Source of the DNA: Chlorops oryzae
Taxonomy: Eukaryota; Arthropoda; Insecta; Diptera; Chloropidae
DNA: 64,000 nt
Reading direction: 5' to 3'
Assembly (NCBI GenBank): GCA_020466095.1
Contig: CM035808.1
Location: 17,959,853-18,023,852, forward strand
The stretch's first letter is position 1. Each line of letters begins with the position of its first letter. Below, piece by piece: positions 29,401 to 40,245 of this stretch. Position numbers and translations under genes: made by a program. A model generated the notes under the pieces. That model saw only the letters and a list, made by a program, of their open reading frames with translations. It was not told the DNA's origin and made no database searches.

Positions 29401-32400
29401 ATCTTAGGGCCTGTTTTAAAAGATAATCAAAAATAAAGGCTTCTCGATTAGGTATGTAAGTAGGTACTTAACGTTTTTATATATTAGTAAAATCAAGAAT
29501 ATTTGAGATATTCAGTTTAAATTTATTGTGGGGATATAGATTTCATGAATGAAATTTCATGCCGGTTTCAGCGGTTGATCCTTTTTCCCATTTTCTACTA
29601 TTCTTGCACACATTGCATTGATGTTCTCTGTGAGCTCGTCTTAAATTCCTGGCTTGTTGACATAGACCAGCGACTTGATAAAAACCCAACAAAGAAGTCC
29701 AATCGCGTTAGGTTGTGCGTAAGACCATTCGACCGACCCATTTCTCGTGGTTCTGGCTACAAAAAAATCTTCCAATGCTACATGTCAGCGCTCTCCATTG
29801 TCGCTAAAATGACCGAATATTGGAGTAAAGTGCTCTCGAAGTTGGGCTCACCGATTTCGAACTTGGCAGTCCATTTGAATAATTTTCAAATGTTGCTGGT
29901 TTTTTTTCCCATTGTGAAAAAGTTGAATTTACTTATCTAACGTGTTGCCAGGTCATGAAAAATGTTTAAGGGTACGTTCATATAAAGATACAAAATTGTC
30001 GTGTTCCTAATAGAAAATACTTTATACAGCTAACCGTTTATCTGTGTCGAGTATTGTATTGTCAGGCTTGCCTAACTATGACACCCTTACGTTACGTATT
30101 TGATTTTACTTCCTTTCATATCGGAAACTCTCAAATGCCCATTTCAACTGAAAACTTTGTCATGATTGAAGCGGCTTTATTACTTCCGTTATTGAACACT
30201 CAAATGCTGATTTATTTAGTAAAAAGTGTTCTCTTTTTTGGACACCAAAGTATTTATAAGATTTAATTTATTTTCTAATAATAAAATATTAATAATAGAA
30301 ATGAAATGTAATAATTAGAGTCTCATATTTTCAAAGAGAAAGATAGGAAATTCCACGAAAAGCGGTCCTTCATTGTTTAACTGTTAAAAGTTTTCATAGC
30401 TATAAATCCTTGAGAATCACATCCTGTTTGTTTAAAATATTATGAGCTTATTGTTGCGAGTGTGTGGAATTGCCCAGATATAATGATGTCCCTCGATCCG
30501 TTTCTAAACCGATTTTCTCTATACTTATTTTGGTGACTTTTAAATAGAAAAGACTTGCTCATGGAAAAATCCAGAAAATATTTGAATAAAATAAAGTTAG
30601 AACGATAAAATATTGAAAAAAAAAGTTGAGCTCAACGACAAGCTTTGCTTCTGAAAAGATAAAAAAGTGCCTTGATTGAGGTCCTCCTTTTGTGATTGTG
30701 CATCAGAGCATAAAAATGGCATGCCGTAATATTATTTCAATTAAATGGCTAATCCACATTCGAGCATGCTCGTGCGGCTCGGCTCGATGCAATGAACGAT
30801 CGTATGTGGTGATGGTGGCGAGCCAATTCATCAACCAACATCAGCACATACGATCGAGAATTGCTTCGATTGGCACTTTACTCAATTTCAATAATTTGCT
30901 AATAGATCAAGTTAATAGATCAAAGTATTGGCATTTATGCGGAAAAGAGGATCAACAAAATCACGTTGTTAGGTCGAATATCTAAAATAGTTATCAATTA
31001 TGGAACATTTGGATGTGAGAGCCATCAAAAACGCCATATTAAATGCAGAACGTTTGTACACTATAGAATTTAATTATTCAAATTTCATGATTTACACATA
31101 TGTATGTAATAGACTTCATTCTAGTTCACGATGCGTTTCATTCCCCTCGAACGGTAATGTTAATGGAATGTTATCTTAACCTTTGTTTAATGTTTATATA
31201 AGGAAAATGCTTACTGAACTTATTGAGGTTTTTTTTATATTTAAAAAATTTTTTTTTCTACTTACTCTTTGTGTTGATTCCATGGAATCCTGAAGGACAA
31301 TTCATACGTGCAATCACGCCAGCTGGTGTTGGTGGCCAACATAGAAATTTATCCCAAACCCAATTGCAGAAGGTTCCTGCGAAATTATTTTGATTTAAAT
31401 TTGATTTAAAGCCGATTCAATATTTAGATAAAGAATATGTAGTCTCATAATCAAGAGTGACGAGCAAGATTTCAATCGATTCAGCCCGAGTACCTACCTC
31501 TGTACTACAGAAAATTTTTCCATTCGAAAATAACAAATGAAAATAAATGAGTCTATTATTTTTTTTTTTCGTAAATGTTCATTTTAACGTGGCAAAAAAC
31601 GCGATAGCAAAATATGTATGCTGATTTAAAAAATTGAAGCAAACGCTTCAACATTGCATTGAGCACGTTTAATGTGCGGTACAAATAATGCATGGTAGTA
31701 GTAGCGTGTCTTTAATGTCTGTTCATCCGAGTGCTAAGAGCTAAGCCTTTCGAGAAAGGCTATTTCAATACTTATGGAATATGAACAGGTATGTCTACCT
31801 GTTTGTCTATCTGCATACAGTTTCTCTATCGAAGCTGTAGTGACAGTGCCGTAGCAAACATAGGGGCAAGAGGAGGCTTTGCCCACCACGCATTTTTGTT
31901 TTTGCCCATGAAAAAAATTAAAAAAGGAGAAAAAATAAATGACAATCGAAAAAACATGCATTGAAAGCGTGCATGTAATGTGGTTTTATTTAAAATAGAC
32001 GTTAAAATTGAAAAAATAATTTTTCCCCCCCCACGGAAATTGAAAAAAAATTATTTTGCCCCTCCACGCAAAACAGAATTGCTACGGCACTGTGTAGTGA
32101 AGGAATTCGGCATTAGGATTTTGGAAAATGTGATTCAGACAAAGAATCAATTCGATTGGGCCGTTTCTGGGTAGATCGAACCTTCATTTTCCTCACGAAT
32201 TCTTTGATTTTATGTTGTTTATCAACACTGAAAATTTTGGAGACACAATTTTTAAGAATACAGTGGAGTCCGATTGTGCGTTTTAATTATTTCGAACAAA
32301 CTAGGAAAATACAAGGGGAAAAAAGTAAAAAGCTAAAGTCGGCCAAGTCCAACTTTCGTACACCCAGCATCACGACCAGTATTGACGCAAGCCGTTTTAC

Positions 32401-35400
32401 CTTTCCGTACGGATGCTGTGAAAAATCTCAATTTGTGAGCGTGGCATTTGGCAGAACACATCATTTTTTTTCCTACACCCTTAATTCGTCTTGGACAACC
32501 TGTGTATGTTTCGAATTTGAAGCTTTTACGCCTTTTCGGAAGTTAGGAAAAATCTGCATTTGTGGGCGCATCTCCCATTTCCATTTAGGATCCTACCGAT
32601 ACACCTATTTGCCGAGTTTCGACATGATTGGTCAAGCTGTTTCGAAGCAGATCCGACTACAGACGGACTGATCGATGGACAGACTGACATGTCCAAATCG
32701 ATTCATTCGGTTGTCGATCCTAATCAAGAATATATATATATATATATTTATATTTGTCTATATCTACCGAGATTAGTTCTAGCTGTTACAAAATTCGCAC
32801 AAAACTAATATACCCTGCTTACGCTGGGTATAAAACGCAGAGGACCAACAAAAGAAAAACATTCTTGCACATCGATTTTACGAGTCCCTTACTCTCGTCG
32901 TATGGCAAAGAGCTGAATTAACTCAACAGTGCCATAAAATCGAATAAATTTACCTTAAGCGAATCGACGTATAACGAGAAATCACTGTATTCAATGAATA
33001 CACTTGAAAATGATTTTTGAGCACGTGTTCTTTCACATTCTTGGAATTGGTTATCTTATTTATTTCGTCTTCATAGTCACGCTCCTGTTTTCCAAGAAGC
33101 TAGTCTTGACCGGTAATAGCAGCCTTACTTGTTTTGATAGATTTTCGTTTTGTTTTTTTTTTGTTTTTAATTTTTAAATAAAATTGAAGTAAACATTGAA
33201 ATTGAGTTTATTTATGGTATACATATGATAAATCCGAAAACAAATTCGATTTAATCAAGTTTCCGTCTATTTTCTACCAAAACCGAATCCGCTTTTTTTT
33301 TTTTGCATTCCAAAAATAAACAAACAAAGATACATACGTACTTGCAATTGAAAGTAAGCCTGATGTGTCATTGCATTCGGAGGACTGCATGAACTTTCGA
33401 AATAATAGAATATTCATTGAAATTGAACTTCTAATTTATTTACTATTTTCATTTTGTAAACAGTGTCGATATCCATCCACCCTTGCCTTATACTTAATTT
33501 AAAAAATAAACTCGCTTTGTCGAGTAAACTGGGTTAAGGCGAGAGCTCAATCGAAACAAAGGAAATTCCTTCTGTCGATGAAACGAGCAGCACGCTGTCA
33601 GCTAAGCCCAAAGGCAATCAGAATTTTAAATTTTTAAAGCTCCTTCTTCACAAGAAGCGACTTCATAAAAACGCAATCGGCAAGCGCAAAAAAGAGTCCA
33701 TCGGAACAGACATCCAGAAAAAAAAAAAATTTCAAAATGGTAATATGCTATTCAAGATTGGCCTTCTCTCAACTGGATCGCTTGAGGCTTTTCATTTACG
33801 ACTGCACCGACCGGAAGCATTGTTTGCTGAGCAATTAAAAGCCTTGACGTTCATTGAACCATTGACGAGCGCACGCCCCTGCTTTTGTTAAGAGAAAGAA
33901 AAACAAAATAATATTTCAAACTAGAGCCCGACTCGATGAAAACACGGACACTCTTCAATCATAGAAAAAGCAATTTTTTGTTGGTGATTTTTTTTTCTTT
34001 ATTTTTTAGTGTAAAATTTACAACAGAATGCTCTCTGGTCAAAATCGAGATATTTTATTATTTATTTGAAAATCAAACTGGGTTAGGGCATTCGACAATA
34101 TTTTGTGGTGTTCGATTGTATTTTTCAAAGAGTTAGGGGGAATTTTCCTTAACACAAGACAATTTCGCTCTGTTGACTTTTTATTAAATATGGAATATGA
34201 AAAAGCCATTATTGATAGCGGTAGACGGTCTTCTGAGGCAGTGGCTCTTAACCATATTATTATGATGAACCTGATGGGTCTGAAGCATTAGTGTTTTACG
34301 ATGGACCACCAAGTATTTGAGAGTAGAATGGTATGTGGTTTCAATTGTAGTGGCCAACTTTTTAATGGGCTGCCCGCGTACCACACGTTCAGAAACGCTG
34401 GTCCAGGACTTCATTTATTTTTTGCACAAAAATGGATTAATTTTTAATTTATATTAATTGAATGATTTCTCTCATTGTTAAGCTGGGATGGCAACATCTG
34501 TGCAATCTGTGGGCCAGATTGTTTCCGATTTCAAAAAATTTCACAATCACATCGGGAGGGCACATTATTGTGGCGTATTGTCACAAAATTTTCGGACAAT
34601 TCGGTGGGAATAAAAATGAGGAGAAATCAATTTTTGTCAATTTTTTTGACAGTTCCATTGTTCTATGTATGTTGCGCAAGGAGATTGAAAAATATATATA
34701 TATAAAAAATATAAATATATATAAAATATGTATATATAAAAATCGATCAATTTTCAGTCTCATCAAAGAGCATGTTTGAGGAAGGATATTTTCTCTTTGA
34801 TTGCATAAGAATGAAATGCAATATTTTCAAAAATGTCGAATTTGAATTTTTTGCCCAAATCTTCTCCTTTCGATGTTGTCAAATCTCTAAATTATAATAA
34901 AAATCAATGTCCCTAGATAACGCACAAATTCTTTGCATGCCCAAAATAGTTTCCATTCGACAAAAAGGATACATTCTTGACAAGCTCAATTTAAAATCAT
35001 TTTCGAAATTAAGGCACTTCAGGCTTACGAGCAGCTCGCAGCTCACAGCTCATAATAATAATCCAAACTCAAATATCGCATTGAAGCCCAATGCACAGCA
35101 GCGCACTCAGCCACACGCACCGAATGTCGCTTGCCACAAAATTAATTTTTGGCAGCATTACAAAATTTTCAGGATTACATAAATATTGGACAAACAAAGC
35201 AGTGTATGCAAATTGCATGCATTACACCCAAGACAAAAAGTTCGCACAAGTTATGCAATATAAGCTGGAATTTGCTTCCTCAGAGAATCAGCGTACCTTG
35301 CACTCATACTCTGAACTTCTTAAACAATTTGTAGTCTACATTTCGGCGGTTTTGGGGCTTGTTCCACGTTTCTTTTTTTTTCTTCTTTCATTCTCTTTGC

Positions 35401-36873
35401 TTTATTGCAAATTTTTGAAAACTTTTCTGTTAATAATAAGCTCTGCCTACCATGCTCCCATTTTCGTTTCTCAACAAAGTCAATACACAAATTCCCTATA
35501 CGCCAGTAGTGCTCCATCCTACGCCAGTTGCATCAAAACTTGCACTAAAGCTATTGTGCTTTCGTGTTCTGATTGACTTTCTGTGTGCTAATGGCATTTT
35601 CGTCTGTAACGAAGTCAACCACGTTTGTGTGCCACGAACGCTTTTTCGGGTGGAAAAACACGCGCCAGTGTAACTTTTCTCACTAGACTCGCACTCACTC
35701 TCTCTCTGTCTCTCTCACTCTGTCTTTCTAACGCAATGTTCTTCATTTTCTTGGCCTGTGCATAACAATGCCAACTGTTTCTAATTAAATTTCGATTAAA
35801 TTGAAGCACCAAACTCAGAGCAGCACAGTACACAGTTGTAGTCAGCATCCTGAATAGAGGATTTTTCTATAGAAGCCATTGCACTTTCGCCAATAGAAAG
35901 TGTTAATTGTTTGTTAGTGGTCGACGGCTGGGAGGTTGGATTGATTGTATTGCTTGGACGAGATCATTGTTACCTTAAATGAAATATTCTTTTGTGGGAG
36001 AAATTAAGAGATTGTTGCACTCTCCTATGGGAGAGAATGCTCTTCAAAGAATATTTTTTTATGTGCCCTCTTGAATGGAAAAGAAGGGACATTAGTCGAT
36101 GATGCAACTTTTTCACTTATCACGCGAATGGAAGAAGTCATTCATTCATACATTTATAAAGTCATAAAGCTTCCTTCGAAGACCTTCCGAAGAATGCTAT
36201 CTAAGAAATTACCTTCTTGTGGTTGCGTGTAATTGGCGAAGAGTGTTGAGCAGTTCTCATAGTTACGAATGGGATAGCTCGGATAGGTAATGCTCTCTGG
36301 CGTTTTAAATTCAGTGACTGGCGGGCTGCTAACCGAATCGTTTGTGCCCCACGTATTTCGAGAATAGGATGTTGTCATCGTGCTGTTTCTTGTAGTTGTT
36401 TCAGCTGTTGCAAATGCATCTGCGGCCGTCTCAGCTGCTTGGAGAATATGGCTTTTAATGTGCTTCGTTGCCATCATTGCGGCGTCTCTGATGGGATTTA
36501 TCGAAGTTCTGTTCAATAAAGGTGTCATTTCGGTCGCCGATGAAGCGTTTTCCATGTTCGATGTTGTTCCCCTCATCGTCGTTGTTGTGGATGCGGTGCC
36601 TGTTGATGCGGCAGCACCATAGCCATACTCATCGGTGACATTTTTAAAGTACATGTTCAAGACGCGCGTAACATTCGATCGAATGGACGTGATTTTCGCC
36701 GATAAGCTTTGGACTTCATCGCCAGTTGTGTTGTTGCTGTTGCTGTTGCTGCTGCTGCTGCTGCTTCTGCCCGTGTAACTGTTAGAACTTAGAGTCTTAA
36801 TATTTTCCGTTATATTCCTTCGAGTTGTCGTTCCGAGGTCACCGACATACTCATGAATTGTTGTCGGTGTCAT
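26026..36873 (-). CDS. Pdfr: Pdfr, receptor for the clock neuropeptide PDF
   Basis: Class B (secretin-type) GPCR that couples PDF to cAMP in clock neurons. Eight coding exons on the minus strand, all with GT/AG ends and matching phases: 36873-36213, 31376-31266, 29236-29097, 29011-28751, 27350-27057, 26999-26736, 26655-26519 and 26422-26026. They total 2265 bases, 754 residues (Drosophila PDFR is about 669 from memory). The hormone-binding domain keeps six Cys. Seven transmembrane segments follow, with near-identity to Drosophila in YLCEASYVLLEYARTAMFMW and LRQSQASDIEQTRKAVRAA. The tail ends PPESVVFELSEQ. The extra length is mainly a long Ser/Thr/Asn-rich N-terminus. Non-coding 5' exons upstream of 36873 cannot be seen. 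Confidence 0.95.
26519..26655 (-). CDS. Pdfr: Pdfr exon 7: proximal cytoplasmic tail
   Basis: In the joined frame it encodes VRAVLLKSISVYMSVRGHPE then WAPKRASMFSGAYNTAPDTE, matching Drosophila PDFR. An uninterrupted open frame that crosses the intron exists in another phase and is a shadow. Acceptor TTCTTAG, donor ACG|GTGAGC, phase 2. Confidence 0.93.
26736..26999 (-). CDS. Pdfr: Pdfr exon 6: rest of TM5, TM6 and TM7
   Basis: Starts TNFCFLINIIRVLVV, completing TM5. The third intracellular loop (LRQSQASDIEQTRKAVR) couples to G protein. TM6 is AAIVLLPLLGITNLLY and TM7 is FLVSFQGFFIALIYCFLNGE. Acceptor CTTCTAG, donor GAG|GTGAGC. Confidence 0.95.
27057..27350 (-). CDS. Pdfr: Pdfr exon 5: TM3, TM4 and start of TM5
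   Basis: Starts PYLCEASYVLLEYA with the conserved Cys before TM3. It includes MFIEGLYLHNMVTVAVFQG, TM4 in LIGWGMPVLMTTVWAIC, and DCLWNYNLTPYYWILEGPR with the second disulfide Cys. Acceptor TAATGCAG, donor TTA|GTGAGT. Confidence 0.95.
27351..28750 (-). other. Pdfr intron 4
   Basis: A 1.4-kb intron without a recognised repeat or gene. Short open frames on both strands are not supported. Confidence 0.6.
28751..29011 (-). CDS. Pdfr: Pdfr exon 4: TM1 and TM2
   Basis: Starts LYLDIARRTRTLEIVG. TM1 is LIISLLALILSLIIF, followed by the intracellular loop RSLRNNRTKIHKNLF and TM2 VAMVFQVIIRLTLYLDQ. Acceptor TTTTTGTAG, donor ACC|GTAAGT. Confidence 0.95.
29097..29236 (-). CDS. Pdfr: Pdfr exon 3: hormone-receptor domain, second part
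   Basis: Encodes NFANRKCELDGHWG and GWTDYQPCFKSEVNKF, completing the six-Cys domain. Acceptor CATTTCAG, donor GAT|GTGAGC, ends in phase 0. Confidence 0.93.
29237..31265 (-). other. Pdfr intron 2
   Basis: A 2.0-kb intron. It contains the microRNA-like hairpin at 30772-30876 and, near 30030, a diverged copy of a short repeat also present near 20752. A 131-residue open frame on the plus strand (29545-29940) resembles nothing I know. Confidence 0.6.
30772..30876. ncRNA. Candidate microRNA-like hairpin in Pdfr intron 2
   Basis: The arms 30797-30818 and 30835-30856 pair at 20 of 22 positions (CGATCGTATGTGGTGATGG against ACATCAGCACATACGATCG). The loop is 16 bases. Pairing resumes outside (GCAAT with ATTGC, TCGA with TCGA, GTGC with GCAC), giving a 105-nt hairpin of pre-microRNA shape. 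I do not recognise either arm as a known microRNA. A short inverted-repeat element is the alternative. Confidence 0.4.
31266..31376 (-). CDS. Pdfr: Pdfr exon 2: hormone-receptor domain, first part
   Basis: Encodes TFCNWVWDKFLCWPPTPAG and VIARMNCPSGFHGINTK, the core CW.PTP.G motif of class B receptors with three conserved Cys. Acceptor TTTCGCAG, donor AAGA|GTAAGT. The exon is only 111 bases and has no start codon, so a simple open-frame search would miss it. Confidence 0.92.
31377..36212 (-). other. Pdfr intron 1 (within coding region)
   Basis: A 4.8-kb intron holding the dispersed repeat at 32320-32835 and otherwise AT-rich DNA. CT-rich runs lie at about 35690-35730. No nested gene is supported. 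Confidence 0.6.
32320..32835 (+). repeat. Dispersed repeat copy 1 (TATACCC...GGGTATA type)
   Basis: Runs from GCTAAAGTCGGCCAAGTCC to TGCTTACGCTGGGTATAAA. It shares many blocks with the inverse copy at 38905-39515: the GACATGTCCAAATCGATTC motif, the AAGAATATATATA tract and the terminal ATACCCTGC...GGGTATA hairpin. Open frames across it are translations of the repeat. Confidence 0.7.
36213..36873 (-). CDS. Pdfr: Pdfr exon 1: long Ser/Thr/Asn-rich N-terminus
   Basis: About 220 residues before the hormone-binding domain, with an SSSSSSNSNSNN run and many N-x-S/T sequons. It ends NYENCSTLFANYTQPQE, which carries the first conserved Cys. No clear hydrophobic signal peptide is seen at this ATG, so a different upstream start or exon is possible. 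Donor AAG|GTAATT, phase 1. Confidence 0.88.
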
Positions 36874-37221
36874 TGTTCTGACGTTTTCGTTGATTGTTCG
36901 CTTTCGTTTGTTTCGTCAAATGACTTTCAGCTTTTCACTTTGAGATTTTCACTTTTATTGATTCGTCTCTGGTGCTCGGATGAAATTTCATTCTTTTGGT
37001 AGTTGATGAGGGCAATTTGTTTCAATTGCGTTGTGCATTGCTGCTATAAATTGGCTCAAGTCTTGGCATGCTTTTAAATCTCTAGATGTACTGAATTCCC
37101 TCCAAAAAAAAGTTGACCTTCGGAAGAGCTGCAAATAAAATAGAAATAAAGAAATTTAAAGAGAAATTTATGAAAATCGATCTCAAAAGTCGAGTCGCTT
37201 TTCGTCTACGTAATGGAATTA
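36874..37221. other. Region upstream of Pdfr coding start
   Basis: Likely holds Pdfr 5' UTR or promoter by position. No TATA box or clear initiator was identified. Confidence 0.35.
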
Positions 37222-37400
37222 TATAGGAGACTCTCGTTAATTCGAAATTCGAATGACTCTTAAAATATTACGAATTATCGAGTGTTTGAATTATCAAGAG
37301 TCGAACTGTATAAAGAGATTTTGTTAAAGAACTCGTGATCACTTTGAATTATAGAGAGGTTTGAATTATCGCAGATTTGAATGAACGAGAGTCGACTGTA
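37222..37400. mobile_element. Short MITE with GACTCTCGTTAATTCGAA ends
   Basis: Left end TATAGGAGACTCTCGTTAAT and TCGAA, right end TTTGAATGAACGAGAGTCGA then CTGTA. It is an imperfect inverted repeat of about 25 bases, and TA at both ends could be a Tc1/mariner or pogo-type target. Internal copies of GAATTATCGA in both orientations support a folded structure. Confidence 0.6.
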
Positions 37401-38904
37401 TTAGAAGAAATTACACAACGTTTAAGAGAATAAAATATATTTCAATTAAAATTGAATTGAATTGAATTGAATTACTTATAATTAGTTTTTTGTTTGTTTC
37501 ATCCTTACTTCTATCTTTGTGTTTTATTATGATATGAATGCTCTTGAAACTAATGGAAGACCTTCATGTCTGGCAAAGATCGTAATATCATTGAACATAT
37601 TATTCTAAGCAACAATGGCCCACAAACACTCACTTTCACATTCACATTGCTAGAGAATCATATTTATTTAGCGAGAGTTCTCGGTATTAACTTCAACAGT
37701 AAAAATGATTATTTTTATTTGTGGCGACATTGCAAATTACTTTACAGCTCAACACAATCATTCGATTCAAAGAGTCTGCGACGATTATTCAGACGCCAGG
37801 ACATTGAACAAAAAAATAACAGGATTGATATTAGAAATTGCATATTCCATTTGCAATCCAATAGCTGACTAGTCCAAACAGTCTGAGTGCTAACAGAACA
37901 ACATTGTCCTGCTTGATAGTAAATTGAAGAAGGGGGGGATGTGTAAACATATTAAATTAAATTAATCCCATGGACAATATTACGAGCTTATGTAAGCTCG
38001 GCACTAAAAATTGCTCTTCTCCTGTTGAATTCAGGCGAGAATAAATTTTTTCTCTCATGCATTTTGAATTCTTCGCACATTGAGGAATGAAGCATAAGGA
38101 AGAAAAATTTAAATATACTTAGCATTTATTCGACTTCCCCTTTATTTGTTCTCAAACATTTTTTTGTTTTTACAAGCAATCAAATAAAATATGTAATTCA
38201 TCTTAAACATTCCACTCTAATTGTGATTTATATTCGATATTCGGCCTTTGATTTCTATATGTAAAAAATATTTTTATGTTCTCTTTTTTTTTGTGCCAAT
38301 GAAGTATATGAAAAATTTATTGAGAAACCAATTTCAACTTGTTTCTAAGTCTTCCATCACAGCGAATAAGCCAACCTTTCGATACGTGGGCGTATGTGGC
38401 TGAATAAATTGCAAGTGTGATCTGTGCAGCCACATACGTAGCGCTGGCCCTGCGAGTCTTCCATTGCAATTTCTTCATAGTTTTATAAGGAGTCGCTTTA
38501 TTTGAGGAATGCAACTTTCTCGTTTGCTCATTCATACTTAAATCGTAATAAGTATGCAACGAATAGTACCTAAAGGAGAAGCCATAGGCAGGCCAACATA
38601 CAAACATACCATGAAAAGAGTAAACAAACCTTACAAAATTCTATATTTGGATATGAAAATGGCCTTCTGACTTTTGAGCATGAAGAATGCATACGTATGT
38701 GGGATTTTTCCTGTTTTAATTTTTGTTCCTCATAAGTTAAAGTTCTTTCAACATGATGTTTTTGGCCTTTAAAGTTTCATATTACATACTGTAAAGAGCT
38801 TTTAAATCCAAAAATTATCCATCCATATGCCGATGTGCTGTTCGGTTCGTCGAAAAAATTAAATTCAATTCTAAATATGTAACGAGTTTGCAGTGCAAGC
38901 TTCT
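37401..38904. other. Gene-free stretch
   Basis: Contains a TTGAA pentamer microsatellite at about 37446-37468. No gene or repeat family is otherwise recognised. Confidence 0.5.
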
Positions 38905-39515
38905 TTTATACCCAGTGTATGCAGGGTATATTCGTTTTGTGCGAATCTTGTAACAGCCAGAACTAAGCTCCGTAGATATAGACATATATATATTCTTGAT
39001 CAGGATCAAAAACTGAATCGATTTAGACATGTCCGTCTGTCCGTCCGTCTGTGGTCGGATCTCCTCCGAGACGGCTGGACCAACCAAGTCGAAATTTGGC
39101 ACACACACTTATATCGGGATTCGAGTATGATCCTAAGTAAAAATGGGAGACATCCGCCCACTGCCACGCCCACAAATGAATTTAATGTGTTTTCAGTAAA
39201 ATGATTGGGACTTGCGAACCACTCAACACATTTCATTGATATTTGGTGTACTGGTAAACTACGTAAAGGGACATATCCTGGAAAAAAATGGACGCCGTCC
39301 TTCTCAAGACACGCCCACAAATAAGGGTTTATCGTAACATGTGAAGTAAAAGGCGTATAAGCTTCAAATTCGCAACATAGGTTGACCAATTCGAATAAAA
39401 GGGGTAGGAAAAAAATTTATGTGGCCCGCCCACTGCCACGTCCACAAATGGACGCTGTCGGGACGCTGCGTATTTAAAATTCGGGTTTGACCGACTTTAG
39501 CTTTCTTACTTGTTT
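38905..39515 (-). repeat. Dispersed repeat copy 2 (TATACCC...GGGTATA type)
   Basis: Inverse copy of the repeat at 32320. On the plus strand it begins TATACCCAGTGTATGCAGGG and ends GACCGACTTTAGC. It contains GTCCGTCTGTCCGTCCGTCT and CATCCGCCCACTGCCACGCC. A third fragment with GCTCACTGCCACGCCCACC lies near 42550. The pattern resembles fly repeats of the same look; I cannot place the superfamily. Confidence 0.7.
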
Positions 39516-39792
39516 CTTTCTTTTTTAATATTTGATTACAGAAAAATCCTTGTGTTGGATTTCAGTTCCGAAATTCAATATCGAAAAGCATAACATGAAG
39601 CTTGAATGATTTTCAGTTCAAATTACATAAGACCAGCTTCATTTGACGAATGGAAAATTAATTTCTCATCCAAATGTTTTAGTTCTATGTAAAAAATTCG
39701 ATAGATAACGATATAGAAACATCGTTAGCATATAAATTTTTTGGACGTTAATCTTAATACAGTAAGATCCCAGAGCCGCCAGGCCTACGCCA

Positions 39793-40245
39793 TTTGAGAA
39801 AAGATGAAATTTTGAGGATTTCTTGTCTAGTATATAGTTAAGATAGTAGGCGTACTTAGTAGCCCTTTCAGAGGCCTTACGAAGCTGCGTTAAAATAGAG
39901 ACGTTCATATTTAAATATTTTTTTAAGGAAATCATCAAAAATTGATATCAATTATTGTCAGACCATTTCTGTGGGCCATAACGTCCGCAAGACGTTTAAA
40001 AGATTATTTAAAATTTAAGTGACTACGTTATACTAGCAAGCCTTCATTTGAGGTACATATATTACTCATGGTACTATTTCAAGACCCTTTGTAAGCATCC
40101 AGACCAAGGTAAGGTGTGTAGGCTTTTATAAACCATTAGTTTGCGCTACCTCTAAAAGAGCCTCGTATTCGAGCTACTAAGTACGCTTACTGTCTTAACT
40201 ACATAGATTGGAAATCCTAAAAATTTCAACTTTGCTTTTGCTTGG
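39793..40245. mobile_element. Degenerate inverted-repeat element
   Basis: Left arm contains AGTTAAGATAGTAGGCGTAC and TTAGTAGC. Right arm contains the complement, GCTACTAAGTACGCTTACTG then TCTTAACT. Arms of about 90 bases share perhaps 80% and enclose about 250 bases. Ends are not well defined. Confidence 0.5.

Noticed and set aside
29545..29940. 131-codon plus-strand frame inside a Pdfr intron
   Set aside because: No recognisable motif, no splice signals and no codon pattern; it lies in an intron of a well-supported gene on the other strand.
32156..32671. 171-codon plus-strand frame
   Set aside because: Most of it translates the dispersed repeat also found at 38905-39515; the shared peptides come from the repeat.
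32261..32992. Possible element with ACAGTG ends
   Set aside because: Only about seven terminal bases match (TACAGTG) and the next bases diverge, so an inverted-repeat element is not supported.
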